Shown one piece after another: positions 33,703-46,549 of a stretch of DNA of 64,000 nt. Position 1 is the stretch's first letter, and every line of letters starts with the position of its first letter. The notes beneath the pieces were generated by a model that made no database searches, had not been told where the DNA came from, and was given only the letters and a program-made list of their open reading frames with translations. Origin of the DNA: Saccopteryx bilineata (lineage: Eukaryota > Chordata > Mammalia > Chiroptera > Emballonuridae); the NCBI RefSeq assembly GCF_036850765.1, contig NC_089490.1:294482982-294546981 (forward strand), written 5' to 3'. Made by a program: the position numbers and the translations under genes.

Positions 33703-36084
33703 GACAAAAAAATAATAAATCACTAAACTGGGCAGAGGTAAACATATTTAATTTGATTGGATTCAACTATTACTTCCAATAGCAAACATTATAATTATAG
33801 TTGAAAAACTGAAAGTTCTAATTAGAATAACAACAAAAGCAATAAAAGATAATAAATAATCATCAACTACAAAAAAACTGATACAATATTAGATTTAAAA
33901 AAAAATTCCCCCTCATGGTCATATTCAAGATCACAATTCCAAAATTTTTAGTTTACAAATATACTAGCAAAATCTATTCGTTATAAATTTAAATGTTTTA
34001 TGATATCACATTGTATGTCATCAACAATTATAAAATAGGAATAATCTACTAGAAAAGGTACATTAAATACCAAAATACTACTTTAAAAATTCCTGACATA
34101 CCTAAAAATACAGAAAGATTCATACAATGTTTGCCAACTGAACAAATATTTATTATACAAATACCAAGGCTTAAAGATATGTTATTCAATATAACTAAAA
34201 TTCCTAAGGATTTTTTTTAAGTTCATCAGTTCATAATAAAATCAATTGAAGGCACGATGATAAATATTCTTCATTTAAAGTATGATGAAAATCAATTTTT
34301 AAAAATAAAATGGAAAATATTGTAGTAAGGAAATACATCAACAGATCTTGGTGCAATGGAATAGAATCTTAAAACATTTTATTCATATTGGGAACTCAAA
34401 TAGTTGGAGAAAGAAGTAATAGTTGAAGTATTTTTAGAACAATGGCTAACCATTTAGAAAATCAAACAAAAATCAATTTTAATGTTAATAAGATCAAGAA
34501 AAAATAATTCTACATGAATAATACAATAAATATTAATATGTGTTCTGAATTTCTAAAAATCCTATAAAGTTCTCTCTAAAGTTCTACACTAAAGGAATAT
34601 CTTCAGATGCATTAAGGAAACTTATGGGAATTTAATATCAAAACATTTGCAGAGTCAAAACGTAAGTAATACTCATACTTAATTGTGTCTGCGAAGGCAT
34701 TATTTCTACCTGGGCAACATTCCACTGTCATATGTTCTGGAATGATAACTTCAGGCAATAGTTAATATAGAAAGACAAGTGTTTATTTTTCCTATATGTA
34801 ATAAATTAATATTAGCTCTATTAACTTTATTAAGGTGCTCTGTAAAACAAATCACAAAAATTCCAAATGAAAACTTTTACATTTATGTGGTCTATCTACA
34901 AGTCATAGAAATGTTATACTAGTGGTTTATATCAGTGAGAAGCCAGAGTGAACCTCCCCAATAAAAGTGATAAAAAAGTAACAAATACACAAAAATTAAC
35001 TCTATTTCCAAAATAAGAAGTACAGCAAATTATATAGTGGAGGTTTTATCAATTTATTGATAATTATGTCAGTCTTTGTCATTTATTTGGGTATTATATA
35101 GATTATAGATATTATTTTATAGTGCTGAGTTGCTCCTTTTATCAGGTAATGATCCATTTCATCACTATTAATAATATTTGACTTCAAGTTTGACTTTTCA
35201 GATAATATTTGCAAACTCTTTTTAAAAAAGTATTTGCTGTGTATCTTTTTTAACTTTTATTTTTAGATTTATAGAATTACAGCCAGGATAGTGTTACCAA
35301 TCAGAGGTAATGATTGCAAATGGAGACAAGAAAAAATTCTGGGTTTTAATAATATTCTATTTCTTCATCTGAGTGCTGTTTACATGTGTACACTGTGTGA
35401 CAATTCACTGGGTTGCACACTGACAATTTGTGTATCTCCATTAGTTTCCCTAAAACAAAAAAAAATAATTGTTATTGATGTCTTCAGATGTATATTTGCC
35501 AGGGTATTAAGTTATCTCTGGTTACCATACTTTCACGATATCCAACAGTTGCCCAACTGCTCTTTAGTAGTGAGATTTAGGTTTGAAGACAAAGATGGCT
35601 TTGAGTTTAAGGTCCTGGAGAAGTGCTATTATTTGCCTTCTCTTTCTGTCTCAAGGAACTGCCACAGTTGTAAAATCTCTGCATCTTGGTCTAGCCCCCA
35701 TTAAAAATGCTCTCTAGACTTTAGTAACACACATCTAAGAAACAACTGCAGCACTGACACTATGTGGCTTCTGTAATGAACTTCATTTTTTGCTGAATTG
35801 CCTTTATGATGATAAGAACCCAATTACTGACACATTCCTAACTAAATACCTGGTAAGAAGACAAGGACTGCTGCTTAGCTAGTCCTCTCACAAGATAGAG
35901 AGAAGGAAAGAGTTATTCCTAAATGATTACTTAGGGAGCCCTTCCTTGTCTAGACATTGTCAAAAGAAAGTTTGATCATATTATGAGCATATACAACACA
36001 TAAAAAAATTGTATAGACCACATTCTCTTTGGAATTCTGCCTAGCAAGTTGCCCAAGGCCCAGACATTTAAAGGCCACTTATAA
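33703..36084. other. Unannotated AT-rich intergenic DNA
   Basis: No recognisable exon or repeat. The 137-codon frame at 35291-35704 has no domain I recognise and no supporting signal; I treat it as chance. Confidence 0.45.
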
Positions 36085-36185
36085 TGTAAGGGACATGACA
36101 ATAAGCAATTTACATATATAATTTAGTCACCACAACAAATCTATACATTATTATTATTGGCCTCATTTAACATACCTAAAGAATG
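36085..36185 (+). mobile_element. MIR-like SINE fragment
   Basis: CAATTTACATATATAATTTA near 36107, followed by CACCACAACAAATCTATAC and TTATTATTATTGGCCTCATT, follows the MIR core order. Strongly diverged, as expected for this ancient SINE. Confidence 0.5.
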
Positions 36186-36683
36186 TCTTGTCTCCTTTTT
36201 TCTGGTATCAGCTCTGCCCCGGTTTAAGCCCATTGAACTAGCAGTAAGGTGTTTTGAGGTTGCCCCTTGGTTTTTATTCAAGAATGCTAATGATGGAATT
36301 TTTTTTTAAAAAGCGTATTTCAACCAAATTCACACCAATCTAAGTAGGACATGAAAAAAGTCATTAAAGCATTCAAACACTTTTATAATATATAAAACAA
36401 ATTGGAGGCAGTTGTATATGATAAATGAGAAACCACATTTTGCCAGTTCTTGTCCACCCTTTGTAAGGCACAAACAACTTCAGGCATTTCTATAAAGCTG
36501 TTGTTTTAGGGATGTCTGGGAGCTCTCACAAACTTCTCACAAAGGTTCAAACATAATTTTATTTCACCAGACTGCAAATGATAATTATATAGAGGCCAAA
36601 TATATGGGGAGGAGGGAATTTCTCCAGGTGCTGGGATTTTAATAATAAGTATGTAGATCAGGATGCTTCAGAAAATTATAATA

Positions 36684-36735
36684 ATAGCAGCAGCAGCAAC
36701 ACAACAGCAACGATAATACAACAGTAATAGTGAGG
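36684..36735. repeat. Imperfect AGC/AAC trinucleotide-rich patch
   Basis: AGCAGCAGCAGCAACACAAC followed by irregular ACAGTAATA units; low complexity, about 50 bp. Confidence 0.7.
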
Positions 36736-36839
36736 AGAAGGAAAAGGAGCAATGAGAGGGGAAAAAAAATTCTCGCTCTGTTTGGCACTCCGCTATGCCT
36801 TTTACATTTCTCATTATTTCACTGTACTTTCAAGTTACA

Positions 36840-36955
36840 TTAATGGAGGAGAATTATTCATACCTGCTTTTAATGGATCCAGAATGAGAGGTTTAGGGAA
36901 ATTTACAGACTTGTTCGAGATCCCACATGTAGTCAATTGCAGACTTGACATTTGA
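36840..36955 (+). mobile_element. MIR-like SINE fragment
   Basis: The run GAATGAGAGGTTTAGGGAAA then TTGTTCGAGATCCCACATGT (about 36882-36930) resembles the MIR 3' half (gaggcacagagaggtta..cccaaggtcacacag). Weak but in the right order. Confidence 0.45.
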
Positions 36956-38590
36956 ATTGATACTTACTTAGCATCAGAATTCATTTACTTAGAACACTTT
37001 TCTCTATTTCATGTCATACATACTCAAGAGGTTCTCAAAGCAGAGCCATTTATGTGCTAAAATTTACTGTTAGTGAGAATAACTTTTTCTTGCATACGAA
37101 CTACTGCTCTAATATTTAGTATTCATCTGAAGCTATTAAAAACAAACAAACTATGGTAGATTCTAGGACACTATTGAGAACTTGTTCCTTTCAGCCGAGA
37201 CAGCTGATGGTTCCCCAGGATTGGTTTCCCCCTTCCTTATCATAATATTAGAACTCCTGATTTAAGTCGGGCCATTGCTGGCCTATTTCAGTTCTCTTCA
37301 AAGGAGATGACAAGGTGAATTTTCCACACAAAGATTTATGGGAAGATATGCCTATAAAGCATAAAGAGTTGAGGAAACATGCATAAGCAGGCAGAGTGAG
37401 CCTTGAAATGGAGATTTTGGTCTGACATGAATAAAGTGAGAAGGAGAATTAAGTAGGAAGAAATAGTTACCCGAGGTGACCAAAAACCCCAAATCAAGGT
37501 TGTCAGAGAGGTCCTCTGCTGGGCAGGAATGACCTGGACTCCATCGATACCAGCTCCTTAGCCGGAAACAGACTGCAGAGAGCACAGCCTCAGTTTTAAC
37601 CTGGTGATGGTTCCCAGATGTGAGGTGGGAGGAAACCACCTGTCAATCGCATTTTTCTCTTCTTGAAGGGAAATTCAAGTGGCAGGTCCAGAAGGCTGGC
37701 ATAACTATACAATCATCTGTGAATCTAAGTATGCCTGTACAACAAAGATTTAACAAATGAACTATAAGCTAAAGTGATGTTTGCAACACTGGTCCTTACT
37801 CTCTAACCCCTTCCTCCATCCTCAGCTTGCACCATGGTCACAGTAGCAAGTCATTACCAGTGATGCAAGGGAATAGTGGGCAAAACAAATAATAATGGGG
37901 GAGCCATATGGTCCCTAGATAGCTGAGAAAGGCTGTCATACCAGATCATTATAGGAGAAAAAGAAACTTCTATACCAATTAAGCAAATGTTATTATAGGG
38001 TTCTGACATATAACTGAATTTAAACCTTAAGGAATATGGTCATATTTAGAGATAAAATAAAAAATTTTGCTGAGGCAGAACACTGAGGATAAATTAGAAA
38101 TAGCTATATTTTTAAAAATTTTAACAATATATTTTATTTAAATTGGTATATCCAAAATAATATCATTTCAGCATGAAATCAATATAAAAATATTATAAGA
38201 TATTTTACATCCCCCTCTTTTTTGTGTGTCAAGTCTTTGAAATCTGATGTACCTTTAAATATGCTGACAGTCTATCTCAATTTGAACTAAACACATTTAA
38301 TCATTCAATAGCCACAGGGTCTTGCGGCTCCCAAATTGAACCACATAGTTATAGTGGTTTCTGGAACAATCATATCCTAGGGAAGATTACTTTATAGGTG
38401 ATGCCTAACACTGCGATGTTGGCCCATATTAGTGATGGCTGAGTTTGACTCCTGGGTAGGGCAGGGCTACCAGAGTTCTTCATTACAAAGACACATTATT
38501 TTTTTTCTCCTTGCATTTAGTATTTAGTGATTTTTTTGCCGCTGGAAAATATCCTGTATATCTTACTCATTCTTGTCAAAAATTATTTTT
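36956..38590. other. Intergenic DNA with a less AT-rich patch
   Basis: No gene recognised. 37260-37700 is richer in G and C than its surroundings and has no repeat I know. The 95-codon reverse frame there shows no domain. Confidence 0.4.
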
Positions 38591-38599
38591 AAATGTGTT

Positions 38600-38790
38600 G
38601 TATAATATTTAATTATACAAAATATTAAACACTAACATAATAAACATTTATCTCCATCACCCAGCTTAAAAATAAAAATGTAACTTATAGCTAAGTGCCC
38701 TGGTACCTGATCCTAATCACATCTTCTTCCTTTCTCCCCAGTAACAACCATTTTTTTGAGTGTGGTATCATTTCCATGCATTTCTGCGAA
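38600..38790 (-). mobile_element. Old L1 3' UTR-like fragment
   Basis: TCTCCATCACCCAGCTTAAA near 38651 and CCCCAGTAACAACCATTTTT near 38737 resemble the antisense 3' UTR of L1M elements. Confidence 0.5.
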
Positions 38791-38799
38791 GTCTTGATC

Positions 38800-40762
38800 A
38801 AGGAATGTTTTAAAATAAGTTAGATCTGTAAGAAAACATTGACAATGCAAACCTCTTGGTCCTGTATTGCTGTTTTGATTTAAATAAAAAAAGTTAAATT
38901 TCTTGTCAGGAGAAAACCAACAGGATTTGCTGACATGATGAGAGAAGGAAAATTAATAAAGAGTTCAAGATCTTGAAATTGTTGATTGGGTGAATGATGA
39001 TATCATTAAACAAAACAGGAAGCATGAAGATGGATCAGGACAACTGGGAGGATGATTATGAGTTTAGCTTTTGTTGAATTAGATTGAATTGCTGATGAAA
39101 CACTTAAACTTGGTTGCCCCATGTAAGGAGAAGATTGAGTCTGTGCAGCAAGTAAAACAGATTCTTTATGAACATAATATCTTTTCCCTAAATTTTCCTA
39201 CAACCATTAGAGAAAGTTATGCATGTGAAATAAAGCCATAATGCAGTATTTAGGTTCCCATTTGTAATGGATGATAGTTTTTTGTTTTGTTTTGTTTTTC
39301 ATTTACCACATATGGAAAATATCTCTGGGTAGTAAAATGATACTTCTTTGCTTTTGTACATTTTCAATTTTAACCACTATAAACCAAGTATCATAGTGAT
39401 TCACACACTTTTCATATAGTATCTATACCCAGAGATATCAAAATCCTTTACACCTCACCCTTATCTACTCACCCATTAGAAATATATATAAAAAATGTTA
39501 AACAAATCCCATGTTCTTCCCTCTTTATTTTTACCTTTAACATAACCTATTAAGAGCATTGTTAAATTAACTATATATATAATAATTCAGATTAATTTGA
39601 ATTAAAATTATAAAAACATTTTATTCAAGTTAATTTGTATTTTATGCTAAAAATAGCATTCAAATATATTTCTTACATTCTGATTTTATACCATAGGTTT
39701 ATATAAAGGTAAACCTTACAATGACTTCTGTTTATATTTATAGATTTGAACATTGGATTGGTTAAAAAAAACTAAGCATCTTTATTCATTATGCAACCTC
39801 CCTTATTTTATTTTATTATTATTTTTTAATCATTGTTGTTCTCATCGTTGTTGTGATTTTTACCCCAGATACAAATAAATAGGTGTGAATCCAGTCAGCT
39901 CTGGGTGATTGATCTCTGAATTTCCTGACAGCTCACAACATATCTAGCAATTACACCATTCAGACATGGAGATTGGATTATCTCAAATTGCCTGGAATTA
40001 TAACAATTTATCAAACTTGCTGAACAAAAGTTCATCCTTGCCTTAAAGTGATCACTTTTCTCCCTGTTAAGTTGCTTTATCTAATAGAGTGAGTCCAGAA
40101 GGCCTTCCTCTACTGGCTTTTCCTATTCCTTTCACTTTTATTCTCTTTGGTCATTAAGCAGCTGAAGGAAGATAGACAATGTTTCCTGCTCGCATTGTTT
40201 ATCTTACTCTCTGTCAGTGCAACAGAGGTTCAGATTGTATAATTTGATACAAAAGTACAAGACAAGTTAAGCAATAGGTTTTCCCAGTGCCTCAACCAAT
40301 CTCATACCTGTTCTATACAACTGAGTTTTCTAAAACACATTTTATCATGAAAGTAATGCCATAAAAATAAATATACCACAAATCATGGAGGTTATCTACT
40401 AGTTTTATTCTGCTGAATCTTTAATAACAAAAACTTTATATATTCCCCAGATTTAGGAAAAGGAGAAAAGTCAAAATTATAAATAACCACCATGATTTGT
40501 CAATATGAACTAATTCTTGCTTCTCTAGAATAATTATTCACTCTTCTTTTAGTATCAGTATACAGGCAATTGACAGTGATGTTATTATGCACAGATATTC
40601 ACAGCCCATATTGGGGCATTGAGAGATGTGAAAGATATGGCCAAAGCCTTGGAAAACCATGATCTAAAAAGATAGATTATAGTCTATCACAAACCTCCCT
40701 TTCTAGATTCAAGAATCATTGTCATATTAAAAATGACCTAGAGTTTGGTTCCATAAATAGGG
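38800..40762. other. Unannotated AT-rich intergenic DNA
   Basis: No recognisable gene or repeat beyond short A/T runs. Confidence 0.45.
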
Positions 40763-41319
40763 TGTGAATGGTTAATTTTATGTGTCAACTTGACCGAGCT
40801 AAAGGGATGCCTGAACAAACTGGTAAAACATTACTTCTGAGTGTTTCTTGGGTGGTGTTTTGGGAGGAGATTAGCATTTAAATTAGTAAGAAGATCACCT
40901 TGTCGAATGCAGGTGGACATCACCTAATCTGTTGAGAAGCTGAATAGAACAGAAAGGCAGAGGAAGGAAGAATTAGCGATTTTGCTTGAACTAGGACATC
41001 CATCCTCTTCTGCCCTCGGAAAATGAACTCCAGTTCTTGGGTCTTTGGACTTGGACCTGGACTTACACCATCAGCCCTCCCCACAATTCTCTAGCCTTTG
41101 GGCTCAGACAAGAGATTTAGACCACTGGCTGCCCTGGTCCGCAGGCCTTTAGACTGGACTAGATTATACCACTGGCTTTCCTAGTTCTCCAGCTTGCAGA
41201 TAGCAAATTGTGGCACCTGGCCCCCATAATCATATGCATCAATTCCCGTCATAAATCTCCTCTTATATATCCATATGGATTCTATTGGTTCTGTTTCCCT
41301 GAAGAACCCAGACTAATAC
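40763..41319 (+). mobile_element. Solo LTR, ERVL-like
   Basis: The element runs from TGTGAATGGTTAATTTTATG to GAACCCAGACTAATAC. It includes GTCAACTTGACCGAGC near 40786, GGTGGACATCACCTAATCTG near 40911 and a TTGGTTCTGTTTCCCTGAAG block near 41286. This is the layout of a common mammalian retroviral LTR (MLT2/ERVL group as I remember it). No internal retroviral genes adjoin it, so it is a recombined solo LTR. An internal ~60 bp repeat (TTTGGACTTGGACCTGG near 41044, TTTAGACTGGACTAGATTA near 41147) is visible. Confidence 0.7.
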
Positions 41320-41444
41320 TGAGGGCTTTTCAAAGGTATATCAAAACAGATGTATTAAGGCAATTCAAAAGCTTTTTGATATTGAAAAGCTGTGAAAGAG
41401 AGATAAAGGCAGGGAAAGATATTGAGAAGGGACATATAATACTA

Positions 41445-41562
41445 AAGTGAAAGTTGCCTAATTCTGTAAATGTACCATAAAACATTGAATTATATACTTT
41501 AAATGGGTGAGCTGTGAGGTATATATGAATTATTTCTCAATAAAGATATTTTAAACAAAATG
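41445..41562 (+). mobile_element. Old L1 3' end
   Basis: CATTGAATTATATACTTTAA near 41482, then ATGGGTGAGCTGTGAGG, and AATAAA at 41539-41544 followed by an A-rich end, form a typical L1MA/MB 3' terminus. Confidence 0.7.
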
Positions 41563-42274
41563 GTGTGAGTTTATTGTATTCATTTAACAATTTTACAAAT
41601 TCATTTTTAATATATATAGATAAAATATATAAACATTGTTGCCTAAAGGACCCATAAGAAAATGTGAAGTTTTTCTGTTTGGTATTGGCACATCTAGCTT
41701 AAAATAAATTATGACTAGTTATAAACATAGACTAATTATCATATACTAATTAGGAATCATTAGGTTTAATCTCCTCATTGCACTATTTTCTTCCCTGATG
41801 ACAAAGTTCACTTTATTAAATAGCTTTTTTTTTCTTTATATAGATTTCCTCAGTGTCAGGTTTTATTCTTGCTTCTCATCTCTGCTCTTACAAGAAGCTG
41901 TTTTCTCTTCATTCTTATACTCCCCATGAGATGTTAATAATTAACAAGTGATCTGGTCCTACCAACTAAATTCAACAAAAAGACAAAACAAAATAAACAT
42001 AAAACAACCAACCATTGTCATCACATGGCTACCTGTCCACTGTCTAAGCTCAACTGCCTTACTTGTTACCAAGGAAGTTATTTGGAAATTTTTCCCAATT
42101 GCTATACAGTATGACAAGAACTATTTTTTTTTTTAAATAATAAATCAATAGTAGAGTTTCACACAGCACAGAATGTTACTAGAGTCCATATAACAACAGT
42201 TAAGAATTAAGGTGCATATCTAAATGATATATTATAGTAATCTCCATAACATGAAATTAAACATGCCTGATGTT
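41563..42274. other. Unannotated AT-rich intergenic DNA
   Basis: Nothing recognisable. Confidence 0.45.
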
Positions 42275-42288
42275 CTATTTGCCTTTCT

Positions 42289-42688
42289 TTTTTTTTTTTT
42301 TTTTTCATTTTTCTGAAGCTGGAAATAGGGAGAGACAGTCAGACAGACTCCCGCATGCGCCCGACCCGGATCCACCCGGCACGCCCACCATGGGGCGACG
42401 CTCTGCCCACCAGGGGGCAATGCTCTGCCCATCCTGGGCATCGCCATGTTGCGACCAGAGCCACTCTAGCGCCTGGGGCAGAGGCCACAGAGCCATCCCC
42501 AGCGCCCGGGCCATCTTTGCTCCAATGGAGCCTTGGCTGCGGGAGGGGAAGAGAGAGACAGAGAGGAAAGCGCGGCGGAGGGGTGGAGAAGCAAATGGGC
42601 GCTTCTCCTGTGTGCCCTGGCCGGGAATCGAACCCGGGTCCTCCGCACGCTAGGCTGACGCTCTACCGCTGAGCCAACAGGCCAGGGC
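42289..42688 (-). mobile_element. Rhin-1-type SINE (well preserved)
   Basis: The head at 42688 reads CCTGGCCTGTTGGCTCAG, with B box GGTTCGATTCC and the A tail as T run 42288-42305. The TSD ctatttgcctttct is perfect at 42275-42288 and 42689-42702. The 127- and 105-codon plus frames are artefacts of its GC-rich body. Confidence 0.94.
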
Positions 42689-42702
42689 CTATTTGCCTTT
42701 CT

Positions 42703-44480
42703 AAAGAGGGTTGAAACACAGATCTCCTCAAAAGTTCCAGGAGGCAATGAAATGGAGGAAGGGTCCACTTGGTGCAGTCCAGTGCCCCTAGTTATTTATT
42801 TATCTATTTATTTATTACTTTGCTCTGGCAGTTGGACGTGGGAGCCTGCTGCACCACAGCAGGTGGAGTTTTCATGCTCAGGCTGCTATGGCAGAGGGTG
42901 GGTCCAGCTAAAGCAGACCCCTTTGCTGTATATTTAATGGGGGGAAAGTTCTGGCTTCCGGCCTATAATTGATGGTGAGGGAGATAAAAGTCCATTTACA
43001 GAGTTAAATCAAAATGAGTTGAATAGTAGACCAAGGCACTCATACCGAAACATATTTATACTTTTTCAATTTTGTTTATGTTTCTAAACTTTACTTATAA
43101 TCTTACTCTGTTATACATGCACTTTTATTTATCACTTTTCTTCCAAGGAATATAAATGCCAAATCATCAGTCATCAAAATAATCTCAGAAGACACCAAAA
43201 GTTATTGTCATTCTTTTTTTGGAGATAAAAAAGAAAATTGAAGGGAAGGCTAAGTGATTTTTCCTCCTAAATCTCTCCAAGAAGTCATTGGTAAAATCAA
43301 GAAGGGCTTTCTGGTCTCCTGAGACCCCTACCCACAAGTGTGAGATGAAACTGTGGGATAACAACATAAACAGAATTCAAATAAGCTGTCAGGGATGTCC
43401 AAGTTCCTTTTGTTCTTCTGTCAGAAACAAAAAGGAAAAAGAAAGAAAGAAAGAAAAGCAGACACTATTTATGAAAATGTGCACTTTGTGTTTATATTAA
43501 TATATTTTTGAAACTGCAAAAACTAGAAATAAGTATATTTATTTATGATTTCTACATAATCATATTTGTAATAATATTCTCAAATATACAATCCCCCCCC
43601 AAATTCCCATTCTAATATCTCTTCTTGAATATTCATGGTTCACTGTTCATAATTCTGTGGTTTTAATATTTGTCTGATTATTTAGTAATTACAGGGGAAT
43701 TTTTCTCTGTTGGGAAATGTAAAAAGGCTTAATATGTAAAACTACATTTTACAAACAGGTGTTACCTTTGAAGTAAATTCACTTCTTTTTAAAAATATCT
43801 GTGTAGTTTTTTACAAAGCCAAATTTTGAGGCTTCTAGTTTCAGATGAGAGAGATGGAGTTGGAATAAGTGTTGCTTCTATCCTTATTTGGAAAAACGTT
43901 GGGCGAACTACGAATTATTTTCTCTTAAAGCCATGAACAAAATCACATCACAGGACAAACAAGTATCCCTAAAGGTGAAGGGAGACAGGAATTTGCTGGG
44001 AGAAACAAAATCCTGACATTTGCTCACTTGGGTAAAATGCTGTGAAATGCCATATAAGCCAGTAAATAATTAAGTTAGAATGTTTAATAAATTGCTGAAA
44101 GCCAAGTGTTGAATTGGGTAGTAGTGTGAAAACCCTAACGTCTGCAGACATGAGGGGATTGCAACCTCCCGCAGGCTTCCTCTCCCTGGTTACCACCAGG
44201 TGCTCACAGAGAAGGTGAAGAGAAGTTATTTAGGTAGAAAAGAGTAAAATATAGTTAAAACTTGGATTTTTATAAAGAAATGATGATCTTCAGTAATGGA
44301 TTCAATAATGATAAAATATAATCTTTTAACTTTAATTGCTCTTAAACATTTGCAGCAAAAAATTATGTCTTATGTTTACAGCATTTGAAAAGTGAAAGGT
44401 TTAACTATAATGGCACAAATAATGAGAGAGAATAATCGGGGATATAAAATTATAAGTCTCTTACACTATAAGCAACTCCA
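42703..44480. other. Intergenic DNA, no recognised gene
   Basis: A (TTTA)n patch lies at about 42791-42816, followed by a less AT-rich 42820-42960 block of unknown origin. GA-rich run at 43433-43458. Nothing else identified. Confidence 0.45.
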
Positions 44481-44689
44481 AATAGTACCATTTAAGATTG
44501 GATTCAGAGTATATCAAATTGTATGCTGTCAACCAAGATAACCATTAAAAACTATTTGAGGCATTGGGGAAATAGATATATTTTCAAGATAAAGAGAGAC
44601 AGTAATCCATGATAGCCAGAACATACCAATTTTAATTGTGTATTGTATGTAATATACAATAGAACTTTAAAGTGCATGTGATAAAAACA

Positions 44690-45720
44690 GATAGATATGA
44701 AAGGTAGATAAATCACAATTATAATTGAAGACTCAACATTCCTCTCTCAGTAATAGACCAATTAGGCAAAAAAATCAGTTCAGATATAGGTGACTTAAAC
44801 AAAACAATCAACCAACATGATCTAATTGACATTTGTAGAGCACCTCACTCAACAACTGAATATCATTTCTCCCCAAGGCTTATGAAGCCTTCCCCAAGAA
44901 AGACCATATTCAGGGTCCCAATCAAACTTTAACAAATTAAAAATAATGTGAATTATATAAACTGCATTCTTAAAATATAACTAAACCTGAAACATTATTT
45001 AAAAATCTCCAAATAGTAAAAAATTTTAAAAAATCCTTCTAAAATACTTACAAGAAAAAGAGAGGGTTAAATTTAAAATTCAGTCTACACAAACATTTTC
45101 ACATGAATGTTTATAGCAGCTTCATTCATAATTGCCGAAGCTTAGAAGAAACCAAAATGCTCTTCAGTAGGTGAATAATTAAATAAAATATAGTATATTC
45201 ATACAATGGAATATTAATAAACAGTAAAAAGAAATGCGCTATCAAGCATGAAAACATCTGGAATGCATATTACAAAGTTTAACACAATTTACATATGCTG
45301 TATTCTCTATAATCCCAAGTATATGGCATCATAGACAAGGCAAAACTAAGGAGACAGTGGTTGCCACAGGTTCAAAAAAATGAAGAGATGAATAGCCAGA
45401 GCACGGAGGAATTTTAGGGCAGCAAAACTATTCTGCATGGTATTAAACTGGCGGAAACATGCCATTTTATATTTGTGAAAACCCATAGGATGCACAACAC
45501 CAAGAATGAACCCAAATGTAAATTATAGATTTTAATTGATAATAATGTGTCAATCCTGGTACAACTATAATCAATGTACCACTGTGATGCAGGATATTGA
45601 CAGTGGAGGACGCTGCATATCTGTATGTGTAAGCAGAGGCAGATATATGGGAACTTGGTACATTCTGCTCAGTTTTGATGTAAACCTAAACATGTTCTAA
45701 AAAAAAGTGTCTATTAACAC
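44690..45720 (+). mobile_element. Old L1 with large internal deletion
   Basis: 44740-44930 resembles L1 endonuclease coding (AACCAACATGATCTAATTGA near 44810). By about 45090 the sequence is already near the ORF2 end (TATAGCAGCTTCATTCATAA near 45111). It then enters an L1M 3' UTR (GTACCACTGTGATGCAGGAT near 45576, TTCTGCTCAGTTTTGATG near 45663). Most of reverse transcriptase is missing, so this is a deleted or composite copy. The start may extend left to about 44400. Confidence 0.6.
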
Positions 45721-45723
45721 GTA

Positions 45724-45751
45724 CACACACACACACATACACGCACACAGA
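45724..45751. repeat. Imperfect (CA)n run
   Basis: ACACACACACACACATACAC followed by GCACACAG, just after the L1 3' end, then an A run at 45755-45767. Confidence 0.85.
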
Positions 45752-46549
45752 GCAAAAAAAAAAAAAATGCTTTTAAAACAGCATTCCAAAAACTGAAATA
45801 CTTAGGTATAAAGCTACCAAAACTAATGTAAGTAGTTAATTAAACCCAAATAAATGGATTAGAAGACTCAATGCCAACTCAGAAACAATGGGACACATGG
45901 GGTATCTAGCTAACAGTAGCCTACCTGAAGCCTTCTTACTTGCCATACTTAATTCAAATTAGGCTAAACCTCAGATCTCATTCCTGAGCAGACTTCTCTA
46001 TCTGAATATCTTACACAGGAAAGAGGGGAGGGTTAAAGGCTCTCTCTGAGCCATATTTCTTGGTAAGAAGCATAAAATCAAGATCCCTAAACGGCAGCTT
46101 CGGGGTAGTAAAAGTTTGGTCCCTATACATTATTCATCGGTTAATACACATACAATATCTTTTCTGGCTTGGAAAACTGAGAGGGCCTATTAGGAGTGAT
46201 ACCTTAACAGCACTGAGCATATCTAGTACTCATATCTTACTTTTAAAATATTTATTAATAAAAGGAACCAGGACTTCATGAAAATTGGCCGATTCTAGGG
46301 TGGGAGCAAGGTAAATATAAGTCTGGTGCATATTCTAGTGCCAGATTGGAGGACAGTACTCAAACAGACAAGCAAATAAACTTTTTAAGAAATGAAAAGG
46401 GATGAGAGAGGTCAGGAGGAAACAAGTCTTAACCAGAAAAAGCTCCCCATAGACAAAGCTGCAACAATTTAAGCAACAAAATAAATATAATTGTGTTGAA
46501 TTATAGAACATAAGATAAAATATATCCATGAGTACATGCTGATATAAGT

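Noticed and set aside
35291..35704. 137-codon plus-strand frame
   Set aside because: No family resemblance and no flanking gene signals; likely chance.
40763..41319. Endogenous retrovirus provirus
   Set aside because: Only an LTR is present. No gag, pol or env sequence adjoins it, nor the LTRs at 48440 and 60440.
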